Positions 40,936-50,934 of a stretch of DNA of 64,000 nt are shown piece by piece. The position numbers were made by a program, and so were the translations under genes. The DNA comes from Simmondsia chinensis (Eukaryota; Streptophyta; Magnoliopsida; Caryophyllales; Simmondsiaceae). Location: positions 6,517,320 through 6,581,319 of the forward strand of contig JAGTTD010000007.1 of assembly GCA_018398585.1 (NCBI GenBank). The letters run 5' to 3'. Each line of letters begins with the position of its first letter. The stretch's first letter is position 1. The notes under the pieces were generated by a model. It saw only the letters and a list, made by a program, of their open reading frames with translations. It made no database searches and had not been told where the DNA came from.

Positions 40936-41734
40936 GAGCATCCCACTATAGTGGGCTCGCTTTGATAACACGAGGATGCTTGGCAATGGTTCCGGCTTGA
41001 ATTGCTTGGTGCTGCTACGGTTGGATGGAGTCAACTCGACAGATGCGCATGGAGGAAGAAGCAGGCAAATCAAGAGTTGAATAGAAACACAACCAGGAAT
41101 GCGAACGTCCACCTACATGGACACCTATTCCTTCACTGAAGACAAAGAAATTTGAAAAGAAATTAAAGAAGAATTCCATGAAGATAAGTGGACAGGACCT
41201 TGCCTACCCCAACCTAATTGAAGAGACGACCCTATTTTGAGCTTAGGGATATCTATTATAGCTGTGCAATAGCATTTACGCATCAGTAGGCTATCTCAAG
41301 CTAGTATGTAGACACGCAATGTGGGTGCGTGTAGGGCACTTAGGACTCCTAGGATTTACTCTTTACACTATTTCACTCATTCTCTACAATACATGCTACA
41401 CCCTCTCACACACTTTCTCTAGTTCTCCCTCTCCCTCTCTATCTTCTCTCTTTATCTTTCTCCCTCTCTTGCGCTCTCTATATCCCCCTATCTCTCTCCC
41501 TCTTTTCCTCCCATGCCTCGTACACTATGTTCGCATGCGCATACATACATGCATACATGCTTACTTAATTACCTACTTACATACATGCATACATACTTAT
41601 CTGATTATGTGCTTATATGCTTGCCTGTTATTTGTTGTTCTCCCTTTCTCTTTTCTCCTATTCGTCCTCATTTGGGTTGAGTGATTATACACCTGCGGGC
41701 ATACTAAGCACTCACCCAAATTGGGTCAGATTTT
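40936..41734 (+). other. LINE 3' UTR with CT-rich stretch
   Basis: Non-coding. Contains C/T-rich sequence (41400-41520) and imperfect ATACATGCATACATGC repeats (41538-41595). Confidence 0.6.
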
Positions 41735-41879
41735 CAGGTTGGTGGTCCTCGAAAACAGTCTCCCGCCAGGGTCTCACCCTGACGGGATAAAACTGCGTAC
41801 ATCTTCCCCCCCCCCCCCCCCACAGGGACCCTGCGAGAGCGGGAGCCCTTGGGGCACTGGGTATGTTGTTGTTATTGTT
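41735..41879 (+). repeat. LINE 3' end, shared with the SINEs
   Basis: CAGGTTGGTGGTCC, GAAAACAGTCTCC, AGGGTCTCACCCTGACGGG, AACTGCGTACATCTTCC, a run of about 17 C, GGGACCCTGCGAG, GCGGGAGCCCTTGGGGCACT and TGTTGTTGTTATTG. The order matches the tails of SINEs A, B and C and the truncated copies at 7668 and 22529. Confidence 0.9.
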
Positions 41880-41997
41880 TAATGCTTAACAAATCTTGGC
41901 CATAAATTTTTTTTTTAATATCCAACAAATCTTGGCTGTTCATTACAATGGAGGGCCAAGATTCACCCCTCTCACCCTCTCATAAGAACGCTACAAC

Positions 41998-42294
41998 GTT
42001 CTTATGAGAGGGTGAGAGCATGAGAGCATGAGAGGGGTGAATCATGGCCCTCTATTGTAATGGACGGTCAATATTTGTTGAGCATTGAAAAAATAATAAT
42101 AATTTACAGCCCACACCCTTCATGGGGCAGAAAAAAGGAAGGGGTAAGGGAGGGGAATTAGTTTTTTTTTTTTCAATGCTTAACAAATATTAGTCATAAA
42201 TTGTTATTTTTTTAATATCCAATAAATCTTGGCCGTTCATTACAATGGAGGGTTAGGATTCACCCCTCTCACGCTCTCACCCTCTTATGAAAAC
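41998..42294. mobile_element. MITE (GTTCTTATGAGAGGG ends), copy 2, complete
   Basis: The left arm GTTCTTATGAGAGGGTGAGA and right arm CTCACCCTCTTATGAAAAC are long inverted repeats of about 90-100 bp. The arms share TGTAATGGACGGTCAA / CCGTTCATTACAATGG. The centre is GGGGCAGAAAAAAGGAAGGG plus a poly-T. It abuts copy 1 with 8 bp between. It carries no coding sequence. Confidence 0.8.
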
Positions 42295-42346
42295 ACCGCC
42301 CTATATAGACATACATATATATAGGAAAATTATTACTTAGGTATGT

Positions 42347-43475
42347 TGTTGTGAATTCGGGCCCTAAATTAGACCCGAACTCAACTCGAAAACAGGATCT
42401 TGTCCAGCAACGAAAAACCCACAAACGAAACAATGCGGAAATTAAACCAGAAACAACGAAAACAACGAAGAACACGCGATATACGTGGTTCGGCACCTCA
42501 GCGAGGTCCTAGTCCACAGGCCTCCGTTTTTAGAGAAGTCAAATCCACTATCAGTAAAGTTAGGGTTACAATCATAGAACGAGCATCAAGTCTAAAAACG
42601 AAAACCATAACGGAGATTAAAGCAAGAAAATGAGAAAGAACAAGATGAAAGCCATCACCGAGCGAATATGGGCGAAGAACAGCCTAGGGACCCAAGCCCT
42701 AGCCGGAATCGTTGAAGAAGACCTTGTTTGGGACGACGCATCGCCTTGAACCAAGCATCTTGAGCTCCAAGATTCACCACCGTCTTCTTCTCCTTAATCT
42801 TCAGCCCCCTACCTCGGACTTCACGCTTTCTCTCGCTCCTCGACCTTTCTCACACTAGAAACGCTGTCTTTCTCCTCCATGTTTTCTCCTCTCTCTCCTC
42901 TGCGTTTTCTTTACAGAAAACCCCATAGAAATGGGTTTTCACCATTGCTCTCTCTCTCTCTCTGTAAAAGCAACCCCTCTTCATTTTTCATCTTTTTTTG
43001 TAAAAGGTTAAGTAATGGGTATATAAAGCAACAGTGGCACATCTCATCCAATGGCTGAGACTGGGACATGTGGCATCAATCTGACGGGATGAGCTAGCTG
43101 GCTGGCACGGGTATCCGGGTTGGTTAATAACCAACGGGTAATATAACAAATATGATATTATTTTACCCAAACAAAAATACAATATATTTTTCAAATCTTT
43201 TACCCATTTTAAAACCCAATTTCAAATCAATAAAATTGTCTATAATTTCTATTCCCCAAATTAGGATATAATTATACAAGTTTGCCTCCAACGAGCCTAA
43301 ACAAGACGGGTGGCTAAAACCGGCAAACGACATCCTAATTTCCCGAATATAAATTCTCCGACAATTTTAACCTTTCATTTAGTCAAGACGCTCCAACCTA
43401 TTATTACTGATGAATGTACAAAACTCAGTTACATCCTATAGTGGATATCGAATTTCATGGGACCATACTCCAACA
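42347..43475 (-). repeat. LTR (left copy) of the LARD-like element
   Basis: Begins TGTTGTGAATTCGGGCCC and ends ACCATACTCCAACA. It agrees with the right copy over about 1.12 kb at roughly 95-97% by eye, the differences being mostly single bases. Contains a (CT)n tract near 42945-42963. The open frame at 42400-42633 recurs in the other LTR and is not a gene. Confidence 0.92.
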
Positions 43476-45729
43476 AACTCCACCATGGTCTCATGAAATT
43501 AACTCACAGCGCTCCTTCGAAAATAGAGGCCATTTCGAAAACAAGTTTCACACCAAGAAACTAAACATGCTCACACAACAACATGGGCACAATCATGGTG
43601 ATCTAGTCTATCACAATATCAACACGAAATCCAAGCTAAGCATGCAATTCACCTAGAATTCAAGTTAGCCAAATCAATTCATACATTGCATCACAAGACT
43701 CCACCATGAACAATATCCAAAATAACCCAATATGAGCAAACAACTTGTGAACCATTAACCCAAACCAAAGGTATTTAAACATAACCTAAATACCAAACAA
43801 ATGGTCAATCCAAGGTTCATTAGACCTATACCTTACACTTTTCCCAAAACTAGAAAAGAAGGAATGAAACAATGATCCTAAGGGCATACAAGTCTCCAAA
43901 GACAACACCAAGTCCACATATGACTTAAACATATCATGTTTTCTCAATTCTTGGCTAAAATTCAGTAAAATAGCTCAAATACATAATAATATGCAGAAAA
44001 TTCAGCACCTAAATGTCAAAATCTGCAGTAAAATCAGTAGCAAATAATATTGACAGCAACATAGATACACACCAGCATGTATGCAGTCCAAAACAGCAAC
44101 AAATTCAACTTGAAACAGTCCATAAACATGTTTATTATCACTTCAAGCAACAAGTACCAATATATTCAACTTGATTCCAACATAGCCTTGGAAAATACAT
44201 GAGACCTCAACATGGAGACCAAGACACTAAATCACACAGATTTTCCATAAGAACTCACAAGTTCTCTAAAGCCTTTACAATGATCAACTATTTCACTTAA
44301 TTCACTCAAACATTCGTAAGAAACACCAATTCTTGCATACAAAGTCTAATCCATGATTAAACTCAAAACATGCAATACTCTATCCACACACCGGGTCCAA
44401 GATTGTGCAACTAGACATGCCTAACCTAAGAGTTGTCAATCTTAGGTTCAAGGCTTCCATTCCAACAAGTTCACAATCAACCTCAAGCATTAAACACATG
44501 TTAACCACTACAATCACATAGAACATTGAAAAAGGCACATAATTCGAGTTCTGAACAGCACAGTTAGCCACACAACAGCAGCACCAACACCATGCTAGGG
44601 TGTTCAAACTAACACCAAAACAGAATCCAAACCAAGGACTCCCATCTGACCACCAATTGGGTCAGGCTCGAGCAATTTACCTCCGAAATCGCTCCACCAA
44701 AACAAGAATCTACTCCGGATTCTCAACCGACCATACACGAGGTCGAACAAGCGATTAACCCCAAACCGATCCACAGATTAGATGCACCTAGAGCTTTCTC
44801 ACTTCAATACAAATCGTTAGTCTCAAGGCATAAACATCTTTTCCACATCAAGAAAGCCACAGGATGTTCAAACAACAACGAGAAATCCATACTATCTAGG
44901 CCGCCTAATCGAGTATCCAAAACCAAGACACTTAAAACACGTCTCAACTACCACGTAGGAGACAAACCAGGGCGTTAGATGCAGTCTGACGCTCAAACCG
45001 AATGACCCATCTCCAATACTAGTCCAACCCGACTAGAGACAACCAAGGACTTCAAGAAGGTCCTAACCAATTAGACACTTTTAACGTTCCAAAAAAGAAA
45101 ACCAAGTTTTCTTAACTATTCAAGGATATCCAATGTTCTACACCCAAGATAGATGTCCTACAACCATCTCTCAAGAAACATCTACCACACACACCCCACC
45201 GCCTATTTAAATCCAAAACAGGCAGTAAAAGTCCTCAATCCAGGTCAAAACAAAGCATCCCACGTCTAAACCAGCCCCCAGATCTAATTGTAAAGTCAAA
45301 CCTAAATTTCTGATAGTGATTAAATATTTTCATTTTTCTTTCATATCGCACATATGTTCTTCCTTTTTCCGGACTTTTATCATACTACCACATACACAGC
45401 AGTAGCCGAAAAATAGCACTCAGACTTTTCGAAGAAACAAAAGCCCATTGATCATCTCAAAACAAGTGTTCTTGTTAAAACCCATTTGAAAATTTTGACT
45501 CAAAAAATTTCACAAAAAAACAAGAAACATTTTAGACCCTATTTCTGTAAACATTTTCTTGGTTCTTTCATTTCTCTCCAAGAAACAAAGAACATCCCAA
45601 TTTTTCAAGAAAACCCTAGATCTGAAAATCAAGACAATCAAACTTAAACCTTCATTCTGGTTCTGGTTTCATTCGTGTTTTTCGTTCTCGCCGTGTAAAT
45701 GGACACCGAACCAAGGCTCTGATGCCACT
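43476..45729 (-). other. Non-coding interior of the LARD-like element
   Basis: No gag, protease, integrase or RT motifs are found on either strand. The sequence is A/C-rich on the plus strand, with many CAACATG- and ACCAA-type words. Nothing else is recognised in it. Confidence 0.7.
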
Positions 45730-46853
45730 TGTTGTGAATTCGGGCCCAAAATCAGACCCGAACTCAACTCAAAAACAGGATCTTGTCCAGCAACGAAAAA
45801 CCCACAAATGAAACAATGCGAAAATTAAACCAGAAACAACGAAAACAACAAAGAACACGTGATATACGTGGTTCGGCACCTCAGCGAGGTCCTAGTCCAC
45901 GGGCCTCCGTTTTCAGAGGAGTCAAATCCACTATCAGTAAAGTTAGGGTTACAATCACAGACCGAGCATCAAGTCTAAAAACGAAAACCATAACGGAGAT
46001 TAAAGCAAGAAACGAGAAAGAACAAGATGAAAGCCATCACCGAGCGAATACGGGCGAGGAACAGCCTAGGGACCCATGCCCTAGTCGGAATCGTTGAAGA
46101 AGAGCTCGTTTGGGATGACGCATCACCTTGAACCGAGCATCCCGAGCTCCAAGGTTCACCACCGTCTTCTTCTCCTTAATCTTCAACCTCCTACCTCGGA
46201 CTTCATGCTTTCTCTCGCTCCTCGACCTTTCTCACACTAGAAACGCCATCTTTCTCCTCCATGTTTTCTCCTCTCTCTCCTCTGCGTTTTCTTTACAGAA
46301 AACCCCATAGAAATGGGTTTTCACCATTGCTCTCTCTCTCTCTCTCTAAAAGCAACCCCTCTTTATTTTTCATCTTTTTTTGTAAAAGGTTAAGTAATGG
46401 GTATATAAAGCAACAGTGGCACATCTCATCCAACAGCTGAGACTGGGACACATGGCATCAATGTGACGGGACGAGCTAGCTGGCTGGCACGAGTATCCGG
46501 GTTGGTTAATAACGGGTAATATAACAAATATGATATTATTTTACCCAAACAAAAATACAATATATTTTTCAAATCTTTTACCCATTTTAAAACCCAATTT
46601 CAAATCAATAAAATTGTCTATAATTTCTATTCCCCGAATTAGGATATAATTATACAAGTTTGCCTCCAACGAGCCTAAACAAGGCGGGTGGCTAAAACCG
46701 GTAAACGACATCCTAATTTCTTGAATATAAATTCTCCGACAATTTTAACCTTTCATTTAGTCAAGATGCTCCAGCCTATTATTACTGATGAACTTACATA
46801 ACTCAGTTACATCCTATAGTGGATATCGAATTTCATGGGACCATACTCCAACA
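45730..46853 (-). repeat. LTR (right copy) of the LARD-like element
   Basis: Same ends as the left copy. The primer site lies directly outside it at about 45717-45729, making this the 5' LTR of a minus-strand element. A frame at 45783-46097 is the counterpart of that in the left LTR. Confidence 0.92.
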
Positions 46854-47388
46854 GGTATCTTGAGGTTTTAGCATTTATCACTTAAGTACCCTGATATTTT
46901 AATATATACAATAAGGTACCTTGAGTTTAGATATTTTATCAATTAGATACCTTAAAGTTTTAAACTTTTATCAATCAGGTACCATTTTGTTAAAAATTCG
47001 ATAGATTTTGGTTAGAAAATGCTAAAATTGAAAATGACTTCAACAATATATAAGTATCTACATTAGAATTTGATAATTTTTTGCCAAAAATGCGAAAATG
47101 ATACATAATTATGGTAATTTTTAGGTGATTTAAATCAACATTAAGTGAATATTTTATCCTAATTCGTTGATTTTTTTATGGAAACATTGGCATTGACTTA
47201 TATATATTATTGTATTCACATATTATATTAACATTTTTTATATAAAATTGATCAAAGTCTTACAAAATTTTATCAACTTCTGTCATAGGTTATCTAAGTG
47301 ATAAAATATTCAAACCTTAGGGTACCCCATTATATATATTAAAATATCAGGATACTTAAATAATAAATGCTCAAACCTCAGGATATCT
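46854..47388. mobile_element. MITE (AGGTATCTTGAGG ends) carrying the LARD insertion
   Basis: The left arm GGTATCTTGAGGTTTTAGCA, TTTATCACTTAAGTACC, CTGATATTTTAATATA is answered at the right by TATATATTAAAATATCAGG, ATACTTAAATAATAAATGCT, CAAACCTCAGGATATC. Inverted arms are about 57 bp. A few further bases of its left end (ATTACTTAGGTAT) lie at 42332-42344 on the far side of the LARD. Confidence 0.75.
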
Positions 47389-47393
47389 AAATC

Positions 47394-47437
<44 letters not shown>

Positions 47438-47472
47438 GTATGGTAAAGCCCGGGGGGGGGGGGGGGGGGGGG
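47394..47472. repeat. (AT)n microsatellite followed by a poly-G tract
   Basis: About 20 AT units to 47433, a short spacer, then about 20 G at 47452-47471. Length may be imprecise in an assembly. Confidence 0.85.
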
Positions 47473-47575
47473 TGCGGGGGCAGGATATACCCCTCAAGTC
47501 CTCAAAGAGGACCACCACATTGTCCATAGTGGGAATCGATCCCGGGATGCCTCGTTTGGCACCCGGCGATCCTTG
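47430..47575 (-). mobile_element. tRNA-derived SINE, 5'-truncated copy
   Basis: On the minus strand a box-B-like GGGATCGATTCCC is followed by a body ending CGGGCTTTACCATACTAAA and an (AT)n tail. The end matches that of the adjacent copy (CTGAATTTACCATGATAAA). Box A is missing. Confidence 0.55.
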
Positions 47576-47589
47576 TACATATATATATA

Positions 47590-47712
47590 TATATTTTTTT
47601 ATCATGGTAAATTCAGGAGAGGGGGGGGTGCTCTAGTGGGGGCTCGAACCCCAGCGCTCTCACATAGGCGACCGGGAACCACACCACTAGGCTATGAGCT
47701 ACTTGCTCATAT
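47590..47712 (-). mobile_element. tRNA-derived SINE with boxes A and B
   Basis: On the minus strand, box A TAGCCTAGTGG and box B GGTTCGAGCCC are about 35-40 bp apart, as in a pol III tRNA promoter, but the arms do not fold into a full tRNA. The body ends CTCCTGAATTTACCATGAT with an A/AT-rich tail. Confidence 0.65.
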
Positions 47713-47721
47713 ATATTTATA

Positions 47722-48925
47722 TATATATGTACAACATGGTTCCTTGTCTTTTAAAATTTGTTTAATTTAGATCCTCATCTTTTTTTTTTAAATTGGTCCA
47801 TCATCTTTTTAATTTTGTTCAAATTGGTCCCTTAACTTTTTAAGTTTATTTAAGTTAGTCCATCATCTTTTCTTTTATCAACAATTAATCTAAAAATAAT
47901 CCAACTATATGTTAATATACCAAAAATAATCCAACTCTATTTTCTAACCAAAAAAAACCCAACTCTAACTTTTCTACCAAAAAATAACCCAAAACCAAAA
48001 CTTTACCCTACTCTAACTTTTCTACTAAAAAATAACCCAACTTTAAGTTTTGTACCGAAAAATAACCAAACTCTAAAATTAATTTTAAAAAAATACTAAA
48101 TTGATAGCTAATCATGGCGTGTGGTATGATGCTCCGACAATATATTTTTTTCTATGTATTTTTGGTGTGGCTTGACTTCTTTTCCAATAATTGAGTATAA
48201 CCCTACAAAAAGGTAACATCCTGGGGCAAAGAACAAGTAAAACAACCGAGGAATACAACCAGAGAACTAGGTTTGCAAATGAGCCGAGCCGAACCACAGC
48301 TTGCTCGGCTTGGCTCGTTAACTAAATGAGACCAGCTTGATATTTGTATCATTTATCTAACCGAGCCGCATATCTGTGCTCGCTCAACTCGTTTATTAAA
48401 TGAGATCGCCTACAAAGAACAAGCCAAACCAAAAATATGTAGCAGAAAAATATACTGTCGAAGCATCACAATTCAGTATTTTTTAAATCAAATTTTTAGA
48501 GTTGGTTTATTTTTAGATTAATTTTAGAGTTTGGTTATTTTTTGATAGAAAAGTTAGAGTTCGGTTATTTTTTGGTAGAAAAGTTAGATTTAGGTTAATT
48601 TTTGATTAGAAAATAGAGTTGGGTTATTTTTTGGTGCATTGACATATAATTGGGTTACTTTTATATTAATTATTGTTCTTTTATTCAAAATGGTTCCTCA
48701 CATTTTGTTTTATAACAAAATTAGTCCCTTATATTATGATCAAAATTAGATAAAAATTAAAAAGATGAGGGAGCAATTTTATAATAAAATAAAACATGAG
48801 GGACCATTCTGAATAAAAAAAAAACGAGGGACCAAATTAAACAAAATAAAAGATGAGGGACCAATTTGAACAAAACTTAAAACATAAAGGACCAACGGTA
48901 TAAATAACTATATATATGATAATTG
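47722..48925. mobile_element. Large foldback element, about 1.2 kb, with a nested repeat
   Basis: Outer arms: GGTTCCTTGTCTTTTAAAATT at 47737 and inverted AAAACATAAAGGACC near 48880; repeated AATTGGTCC and GGGACCAATTT words. Inner arms: AAAAATAACCCAACTCTAA on the left and TTAGAGTTCGGTTATTTTTT on the right. A GCTCG-type repeat sits in the loop at 48270-48425. Confidence 0.65.
48270..48425. mobile_element. GCTCG-type repeat (copy 4), nested in the foldback
   Basis: GAGCCGAGCCGAACC, TTGCTCGGCTTGGCTCGTTA and CTCGCTCAACTCGTTTATTA match the family at 13797 and 15400. The ends are eroded. Confidence 0.6.
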
Positions 48926-49376
48926 TTGTAGCCAGGGCACAATTTGATGGTTGTAAGGCAATTTTGTTTTTTACTATTTTAAAGACTATTTTGCCCTTCT
49001 TTAAGTTATAAAATCACTAATATTAACTTTTTTTGTAAATTATATATTAGTACCTGAGATTTGGTGAAATAATATTTTAGTCTAACAACCGTTAAATTTT
49101 TCACAGAAAGGTACAAAATAACCAAAATACCCTTGCTAAATTGTTTAGTCTAGAAAAAAAATACAAAAATCCCCAAGTCTCAGCCATTTTATCACCGCCC
49201 ACTTATCATCCCCTATCTTCGTTGGTCCAATGCAACACCATCCAACTTTCATACGTCGCGCCACCTCGCCCCACCATTGATCCTTCATCCTCTGTCTCTT
49301 GTTGCCCTCTACCTCTCTCTCCTTTCGGGGAGGGGGGTTGAGGAAGAAGTGGTTGGTAGTGATTTTTAGCAGTTAA
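48926..49376. other. Intergenic, nothing recognised
   Basis: AT-rich, then C/T-rich sequence. The 66-codon frame at 49141-49341 is low-complexity and unsupported. Confidence 0.5.
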
Positions 49377-49744
49377 TGTTAGATACTAGTATTTTATGAT
49401 ATTTTATATGTATGTATTTTTTTATATTTACACTTAGGCATCTTTTGTATTTTGTACATGGCATATTCCTTAGGATTCCTTCATTTAGTAGTTTAGAATT
49501 GATGAGAGAACTTCTCCCTCTCCCTCTCTTTATAACCGGCCCATAATAGGCATTCATGGGGGTTTTGATTATGTTTTTTTTTTTTTTTTTTTTTAGCGTT
49601 TGGTTTCTAGTATACAGTTAGGTCATTTAGTTTTCCTTGAGTTCTATTTAAGTTGTAGTTTTATTCATGTTTAATCATTCAATAAAATTTCTATTCATTC
49701 CTATTTGGTGTTCATCTAGTTTTGCCTTGATTTATATTTTTACA
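49377..49744 (+). repeat. 5' LTR of the second copia element
   Basis: TGTTAGATACTAGTATTTTA to TTTTTACA, 368 bp with TG...CA ends. It contains TCTCTTTATAACCGG, a likely TATA region, and AATAAAATTTC near the R/U5 part. Confidence 0.9.
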
Positions 49745-49756
49745 TAGTATCAGAGC
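49745..49756 (+). other. Primer binding site (initiator tRNA-Met type)
   Basis: TAGTATCAGAGC directly follows the LTR and differs by one base from TGGTATCAGAGC. Confidence 0.9.
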
Positions 49757-49878
49757 GGGCTTGATCTTGCAGTCTCAGTTTCTCCCCTGCTACCGCTGAT
49801 CCCAGTCGGCCACTGTGAGCACTTTTTTGCATATTTACTTGTTCTTAATTTGTGTTTATTTTGTTGATTTTCTTTCAT

Positions 49879-50775
49879 AATGTTAGGAGAAAATCCAAAC
49901 CAAATTGAGGCACTAGTTGCTGTTTCAGGGGGAGATTAGATCTTAGTTCTCCCTACTACTTACACCCCTTGGATCATTTGGGGCTTATGCTTGTTAAAGA
50001 TGTCTTAACTAGGCCAAATTTTCCTGCGTGGAGACACGTGATTTATAGAGTTTTTAAGGCAAAACATAAAATTGGTTTTCTAGATGGAACGGTTGTTAAA
50101 CCGGATGAAGATTCTCCGGATTTTGAGAATTGGAGTGCCTATGATTTGATGGTCTCCTCTTAGCTTACATATTTGGTTTCGAAAAAGATAAATGCTAGTA
50201 TTGCATACTTTGAGACCTCTCGGGATATTTGGTTGGACTTGAAGGAATGATTTTTTCAAGGTAACGTTCCCCGCATTTATGCAATTAAACGCGAGATTTC
50301 GCAATTGAAACAAGCAAATATGTCCATTTTCTATTACTTTACCAAGTTAAGGTCTCTGTGGAACGAACTTTATACCTTGGTAGTGATTCCAACTTATACT
50401 TGTGGGTCAAGCCAAGCCTTTTTGGGCCATACGTGATATGGAGCGCCTAGTTGATTTGCTTATGGGGCTTGATATGTTGTTTTCTACTGTTAAGTCCCAA
50501 TTGATGAATACTAAGCCCTTAACTTCAGTTGAGAATGCATATTCTGTTTTATGTCAGGAGGAAAAACAGCAGCTTGTGGCAGCTGGGACCAGTGTGGTCT
50601 CGGAGGATGCAATTTTCGCCACAAGGGGATCAATCGCAGCCGCGGTTGGGGATGGATTGCCCATGTCAGGCAATTCTTCTCATCGTGCTAATCGTTCCAC
50701 ACGCTCACATTGTAAGAAGTAGGGGCATGCCAAGGAGCGTTGCTTCGAGTTGATTGGTTACCCTCCCGGTTGAAG
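49879..50775 (+). pseudogene. copia gag, degenerate
   Basis: The ATG at 49879 (MLGENPNQIEA) is followed within 20 codons by a stop. The capsid region has FPAWRHVIYRVFKAKHKIGFLDG and EDSPDFENWSAYDLMVSS. The knuckle near 50705-50745 reads HCKK*GHAKERCFELIGYPPG with a stop in place of a residue. Pieces lie in at least two frames. Confidence 0.88.
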
Positions 50776-50934
50776 AAACAAGAATATGGGTGGAGGAGCA
50801 CGAGGGCCGACCGAAGGCGTGGCTGCAGACGGCCCTATTACCAGCTGCTCCTCATGTCAGTAACATCAACTTATAGCATTTTTTGGACCCGTTATAGAAT
50901 CTCCTAGTATAAATCTCACAGGTGAGGTTAAACA

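Larger units (their letters stand above)
37335..41879 (+). mobile_element. RTE-clade LINE, nearly full length, inactivated
   Basis: A C-rich 5' region (37335-37680) and AT-rich leader are followed by endonuclease (38004-39185), reverse transcriptase and C-terminal region (39208-40935) and a 3' UTR, ending at 41879 with GTTGTTGTTATTGTTTA. One frame shift near 39185 and several stops make it inactive. RTE elements encode one polyprotein with an APE endonuclease and an RT, and characteristically end in short simple repeats. The 5' border is inferred from where the MITE sequence stops. Confidence 0.88.
37211..41989. mobile_element. MITE (GTTCTTATGAGAGGG ends), copy 1, split by the RTE LINE
   Basis: The left part 37211-37334 starts GTTCTTATGAGAGGGTGAGA and contains CCATTGTAATGGACGGTCAA. 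The right part 41880-41989 contains CCGTTCATTACAATGG-like sequence and ends CTCTCATAAGAAC. The parts are inverted and match copy 2 at 41998-42294. The intervening 4.5 kb is the LINE. Confidence 0.8.
42345..46853 (-). mobile_element. Non-autonomous LTR retrotransposon (LARD-like), young
   Basis: Two long direct repeats (42347-43475 and 45730-46853) flank a 2254-bp interior without gag or pol. On the minus strand the primer site next to the right LTR reads GTGGCATCAGAGC, close to the initiator tRNA-Met site, and ATGGTGGAG lies near the other LTR as a possible polypurine tract. GGTAT precedes the left LTR (2 bp away) and follows the right LTR, consistent with a 5-bp target duplication inside a MITE. 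It must be mobilised by proteins of another element. Confidence 0.88.

Noticed and set aside
42400..46097. A duplicated gene at 42400-42633 and 45783-46097
   Set aside because: Both frames lie at the same place in the two LTRs of one element and have no domain.
47640..47712. A tRNA gene
   Set aside because: Boxes A and B are present, but the acceptor, D and anticodon stems do not form a full cloverleaf, and the sequence continues into a SINE body and tail.
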